A stretch of 6,609 nucleotides of DNA from Candidatus Sifarchaeum marinoarchaea. Its GTDB lineage: Archaea > Asgardarchaeota > Sifarchaeia > Borrarchaeales > Borrarchaeaceae. Positions 4,145-6,609 of the stretch are shown here, piece after piece. Every line of letters starts with the position of its first letter. Position 1 is the stretch's first letter. Made by a program: the position numbers and the translations under genes. The stretch is taken from NCBI GenBank assembly GCA_016294985.1, contig JAECRW010000083.1:1-6609 (forward strand). Direction: 5' to 3'. The notes beneath the pieces are model-generated. The model was not told the DNA's origin. It saw only the letters and a list, made by a program, of their open reading frames with translations, and ran no database searches.

Positions 4145-5962
4145 TTATAGTTTGGATCCTAAACCAACTCGCTTTAAAGTCTCTGGAGTGGGTATACCCT
4201 GATCATCCCACCCACGAAGTTCATAATATTCATCAAGCATTTTATCCTGATCTTCTCTAGTAATTAAATGACCCTTAGCTGGTCCAGTTTTTAGCGGCTC
4301 CTCAGAAAGACGTTTTGGTAGATAATCATCTTTTCTAGAAATCCCCTGTCGTACACTATACATACGTGCTAAGTCATGAATTCGTTCAGCTATTATTCTC
4401 AGTTGATCTTCATCATAATCGATACCCATGATCACTTTGCAAAGCTTAAGCATTTTGTCCCATGGAAATATATCACGAACAAATCGGCAGAGAATAAAAG
4501 AATCGAAGATTACAAATCTGTCTTCGTATTCTTTCACGAGAGGTGCTTTTTCCTCTGGAGCGAATCTATCACCTGAAACCCCACGCAGATCAAAAATATA
4601 CCCCGTACATCGAAGATGACAAGCACCTCGAACAGAAGTCATATAGCCCAATGCCATGCAATATAATGCGCGTGGTTCATATCCTGCGGGTTCAAGTCCC
4701 TTTACATGAATTGCAAGATCAGAAAGCCCAAGTTTCTCGGCGGCACTTCGAACCCCCTCTGAGAGTATATCTCCAAAGCCTTCACGTTTCACGATTTTAT
4801 CCAAAATAAACATCACACTCTCTGGATCTCCATACGCCAACTCAACTTCTGATTGTAAAGCACCACGTTTGTAAGCTTCAATAGCAAATGAAACGACATT
4901 ACCACCAGTCATTGTGTCTATGCCCACTTTGTCACAAAAATCATTCATCCTGACTATTTCCCGCAGGTCATTTATCATGTTAAGGCCACCAAAACTGTAG
5001 ATGGTTTCGTACTCAGGCCCTTCGATCCTAATAGTTTCACCAGTTTTTTGTTTTGCTTCACCATATTTTCCACACCTGATTTCACAGCCATAACAGCCTT
5101 TTGGCTTGATTGTAATCTGCTCCCGCACTGCCTCGGCGTTGATGCGTTCATAGTCTTCGAAGAAGCCATCTTCCCAGTAACCGCCTGTAGGGAATGATCC
5201 CGTGGTATTAACGAGATTAACCGTGACCGGGGTTCCGTAAACTGGATAGATCTCGCTTGTAACTGGGTTGGTTCTGATAATCTCCTGCATTTCTCTGAGA
5301 AATTCCTTAAATCCTTCTCGATCTGCAAGTTCAAAGCGCTTTTTTCCTTTAGCAGCAATTGCTTTCAAATTTTTTGAGCCCATCACTGCCCCAGGGCCGC
5401 ATCTACCAGCAGATCTCCAGTAATCATTCTTTATATTTGCAAATTTGACTAAATTCTCTCCAGCAGGCCCAATACAAGCAACTCTAATCTTCTTATCACC
5501 CAATTCATCTTTTATGCCATCTTCAGTATCATAAGTTATTTTGCCCCAAAGGTGCGAAGCGTCCTTAATCTCAACGCCTCGATCACTAATCCAAAGATAT
5601 ACCGGGCTCTCCGCCTTTCCTTCAATTATAACCATATCATAGCCAGCAAATTTAAGCTGTGGTGCGAAATGCCCAGCTGAATACGACTCTGCGTAAATAC
5701 CAGTTAAGGGTGACTTGAAAAAGACGCCGTAGCGTCCGCCTGTAGGAAATCCAGAACCTGTAGCTGGTCCCACAGTAAAAATCAACTTATTTTCAGGGGA
5801 AAGTGGATCCACGTCTGGTCCGACTTCATCATACAAAATCTTTGTTCCGAACCCCTTACCACCAATCCATTCCTTAGCAAAGTCATCTTGTAGCGGTTCT
5901 TCAGTGATTTCACTATTTGTGAGATTAACGCGTAATATTTTTCCAGCATATCCAAAGAGCAT
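4145..5962 (-). CDS. Tungsten-dependent aldehyde:ferredoxin oxidoreductase family protein
   Basis: A 605-residue protein, normal length for the AOR family, which oxidises aldehydes to carboxylic acids and passes electrons to ferredoxin through a tungsto-bispyranopterin and one [4Fe-4S] cluster. It is cytoplasmic, with no signal peptide. N-terminal pterin-binding domain: GYAGKILRVNLT (4-15), IGGKGFGTKIL (33-43), TGSGFPTGGRYGVFFKSPLTG (68-88), AGRCGPGAVMGSKNLKA (185-201). Cluster ligands are C290-x2-C293-x3-C297 and Cys492, the expected fourth ligand. The pterin motif DxxGxD is D344-KVGID349. The second is D487-SFILC492, where Ile replaces the usual Gly. E314/E317 and H449 (RGACHLR) sit where the P. 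furiosus enzyme has its active-site Glu313/His448. The conserved KGLEPAGYEPR is at 421-431. ATG at 5962 has a full AGGAGG seven bases upstream. I cannot tell the subfamily (AOR, FOR, GOR or WOR type), so the substrate is unknown. No MoaD or ferredoxin gene adjoins it. Confidence 0.96.
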   Translation of the reverse strand: MLFGYAGKILRVNLTNSEITEEPLQDDFAKEWIGGKGFGTKILYDEVGPDVDPLSPENKLIFTVGPATGSGFPTGGRYGVFFKSPLTGIYAESYSAGHFAPQLKFAGYDMVIIEGKAESPVYLWISDRGVEIKDASHLWGKITYDTEDGIKDELGDKKIRVACIGPAGENLVKFANIKNDYWRSAGRCGPGAVMGSKNLKAIAAKGKKRFELADREGFKEFLREMQEIIRTNPVTSEIYPVYGTPVTVNLVNTTGSFPTGGYWEDGFFEDYERINAEAVREQITIKPKGCYGCEIRCGKYGEAKQKTGETIRIEGPEYETIYSFGGLNMINDLREIVRMNDFCDKVGIDTMTGGNVVSFAIEAYKRGALQSEVELAYGDPESVMFILDKIVKREGFGDILSEGVRSAAEKLGLSDLAIHVKGLEPAGYEPRALYCMALGYMTSVRGACHLRCTGYIFDLRGVSGDRFAPEEKAPLVKEYEDRFVIFDSFILCRFVRDIFPWDKMLKLCKVIMGIDYDEDQLRIIAERIHDLARMYSVRQGISRKDDYLPKRLSEEPLKTGPAKGHLITREDQDKMLDEYYELRGWDDQGIPTPETLKRVGLGSKL

Positions 5963-6009
5963 TCGTTAGCCTCCTAATTTGAGAGTCCTTATTGTTAGAT
6001 AAAAATTAA

Positions 6010-6047
6010 GTGACAAAAGTTAGATGTCGATAGTTAGAAAATGTCAC
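6010..6047. promoter_or_regulatory. Operator-like inverted repeat with repeated GTTAGA boxes
   Basis: GTGACA (6010-6015) and TGTCAC (6042-6047) are a perfect 6-bp inverted repeat. Between them GTTAGA occurs twice (6019-6024, 6033-6038), 14 bases apart, and a third copy is at 5994-5999. The array lies just downstream of the inferred oxidoreductase TATA box (6049-6060), over the expected transcription start, a typical position for an archaeal repressor site. The regulator is unknown. Confidence 0.35.
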
Positions 6048-6048
6048 T

Positions 6049-6060
6049 CTATTTATATTT
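6049..6060 (-). promoter_or_regulatory. Probable TATA box of the aldehyde oxidoreductase gene
   Basis: Minus-strand AAATATAAATAG (6060-6049) is the best TATA match upstream of 5962. It predicts a start near 6025 and a leader of about 60 bases ending in AGGAGG (5975-5970). A closer but poorer candidate is the TTTTTATC stretch near 6006-5998. Confidence 0.35.
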
Positions 6061-6098
6061 TTGTTCTTTATCATTGAACAGAATACAGAAAAAGATAT

Positions 6099-6107
6099 CT
6101 TTATAGT
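6099..6107 (+). promoter_or_regulatory. TATA box for the small gene at 6143
   Basis: CTTTATAGT (6099-6107) is TATA-like and predicts a start near 6128. AGGTGTG (6130-6136) would then serve as ribosome site six bases before the ATG at 6143. Confidence 0.4.
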
Positions 6108-6142
6108 ATATTAAACCAAAAAGTGTTTAAGGTGTGAACACA

Positions 6143-6421
6143 ATGGCAGAAAAAACTCTAGAGGAACTGCTTCCAGAAGGACCTGAAAACTTTCCTGTAG
6201 GAGAAGGTGTGACTGTGCTAAGAGGAAAAACATTGGCAAAAACAGGTCAGTGGCTGAAAGCAATATTATTAACAGAATCCGGTAACAAAAAGCAATTACG
6301 ACTATATGGATGGCAAAAGAACAAAGAAGGTCAATATAAAAATCGCCAGAAGTTTAATATTTCTCAAGGATACATGAAACTCCTTTCAACTATAATGCTG
6401 GCATTTCTAGAAGAGAAATAA
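6143..6421 (+). CDS. Small basic protein of unknown function
   Basis: A 92-residue protein from ATG 6143. The frame also opens at GTG 6134, three codons earlier, but AGGTGTG overlaps that GTG and is correctly placed only for the ATG. The N-terminus is acidic (MAEKTLEELLPEGPENFPVG). It is followed by a compact Trp/Tyr-containing, Lys/Arg-rich region: GQWLKAILLTESGNKKQLRL, YGWQKNKEGQYKNRQKFNIS, then a helix GYMKLLSTIMLAFLEEK. The strand-strand-strand-helix order with aromatic and basic residues recalls small single-strand nucleic-acid binding folds (PC4/Whirly-like). I infer this from pattern alone and cannot name a family. It is divergent from the aldehyde oxidoreductase across the operator-like repeat, so shared regulation is possible, but nothing shows a functional link. 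A hairpin/T-run terminator follows. Confidence 0.75.
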   Translation: MAEKTLEELLPEGPENFPVGEGVTVLRGKTLAKTGQWLKAILLTESGNKKQLRLYGWQKNKEGQYKNRQKFNISQGYMKLLSTIMLAFLEEK

Positions 6422-6436
6422 AATGCGGATTAGAGC

Positions 6437-6461
6437 AACATACATCTGAGACGTATGTTTT
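6437..6461 (+). terminator. Hairpin and T-run terminator after the small gene
   Basis: AACATAC (6437-6443) pairs perfectly with GTATGTT (6453-6459) across a 9-base loop and runs into TTTT (6458-6461), 16 bases after the stop codon at 6419-6421. A second T7 tract lies near 6547-6554. I see no gene in 6462-6590. Confidence 0.5.
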
Positions 6462-6609
6462 CTACCTTTCAAACTTCAGAGAAAATATAACCGCTCCTTT
6501 CACAATAGATATCAGTTCCATTTTGTCGGAAAAAAGCAAGTACTCCTTTTTTTACTTACTTAACGATTAAGATTGATAACAAGCAAAAGGATGAAAAAGG
6601 TGAAAAAGT

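Noticed and set aside
4975..5358. 127-codon minus-strand ORF inside the oxidoreductase gene
   Set aside because: It is a frame-shifted reading of the AOR coding sequence, which is intact with all ligands; the three + strand ORFs at 4376-4809 are antisense shadows too.
6591..6609. ATGAAAAAGGTG at the right edge as start of another gene
   Set aside because: Only six codons are visible, AAAAGG directly abuts the ATG with no spacing, and no clear TATA box is present; it could be a gene start but cannot be supported.
1..6609. CRISPR array, tRNA or rRNA genes
   Set aside because: No regularly spaced direct repeats, no tRNA-like cloverleaf with T-loop consensus and no rRNA-like sequence were seen on either strand.

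Overview
The window reads as a piece of an AT-rich archaeal chromosome, most likely from an anaerobe. Genes are preceded by TATA boxes spaced as in archaea (for example 946-954 before the gene at 1004, and 3993-4001 on the minus strand before the gene at 3950). Ends look like U-tract terminators. The one enzyme identified with high confidence is a tungsten-type aldehyde:ferredoxin oxidoreductase. The small proteins also have an archaeal look (a fragment resembling an ArsA-type ATPase, a HEAT-repeat protein, a NimA-like flavin split-barrel protein). I cannot assign a lineage; an uncultured TACK-type or similar archaeon would fit.

Layout. 1-102 (+) is the right end of an IS200/IS605-family element entering from outside the window. 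103-839 (-) is a decaying operon: a frameshifted ORF (550-839), a small conserved-looking protein (269-547) and a 51-codon fragment (103-255) that ends inside what looks like the P-loop of an ArsA-type ATPase. 841-936 is a 96-bp inverted-repeat segment beside the promoter of a membrane-anchored protein of unknown function (1004-1678, +). A converging gene of unknown function follows (1788-2369, -). It shares a divergent promoter region with a NimA/pyridoxamine-phosphate-oxidase-like gene (2484-2915, +). Converging on that is a HEAT-repeat protein (3219-3950, -). The aldehyde oxidoreductase (4145-5962, -) is divergent from a 92-aa protein of unknown function (6143-6421, +), with an operator-like inverted repeat between them.

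The main result is at 2906-3111. The NimA-like gene is interrupted by a 206-bp non-autonomous IS608-type mini-element. It lies exactly 3' of TTAC, and deleting bases 2906-3111 restores an in-frame family C-terminus ending SMTGKKSGY. The element has a left hairpin preceded by AAAG and a right hairpin preceded by GAAG and followed by TAGC-TCAC. These tetranucleotides obey the IS608 guide/cleavage-site pairing rule at both ends. It keeps the last ~34 codons of tnpB, the region that in complete elements carries the TnpB guide-RNA (omega/reRNA) scaffold. The host gene sequence lies exactly where the guide would be. The element end at 1-102 has a different but equally consistent pair (CAAG/TGAC), so two related element types have been active here.

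Apart from the mobile-element damage, no multi-gene pathway is apparent. The intact genes are mostly single transcription units in convergent or divergent pairs.
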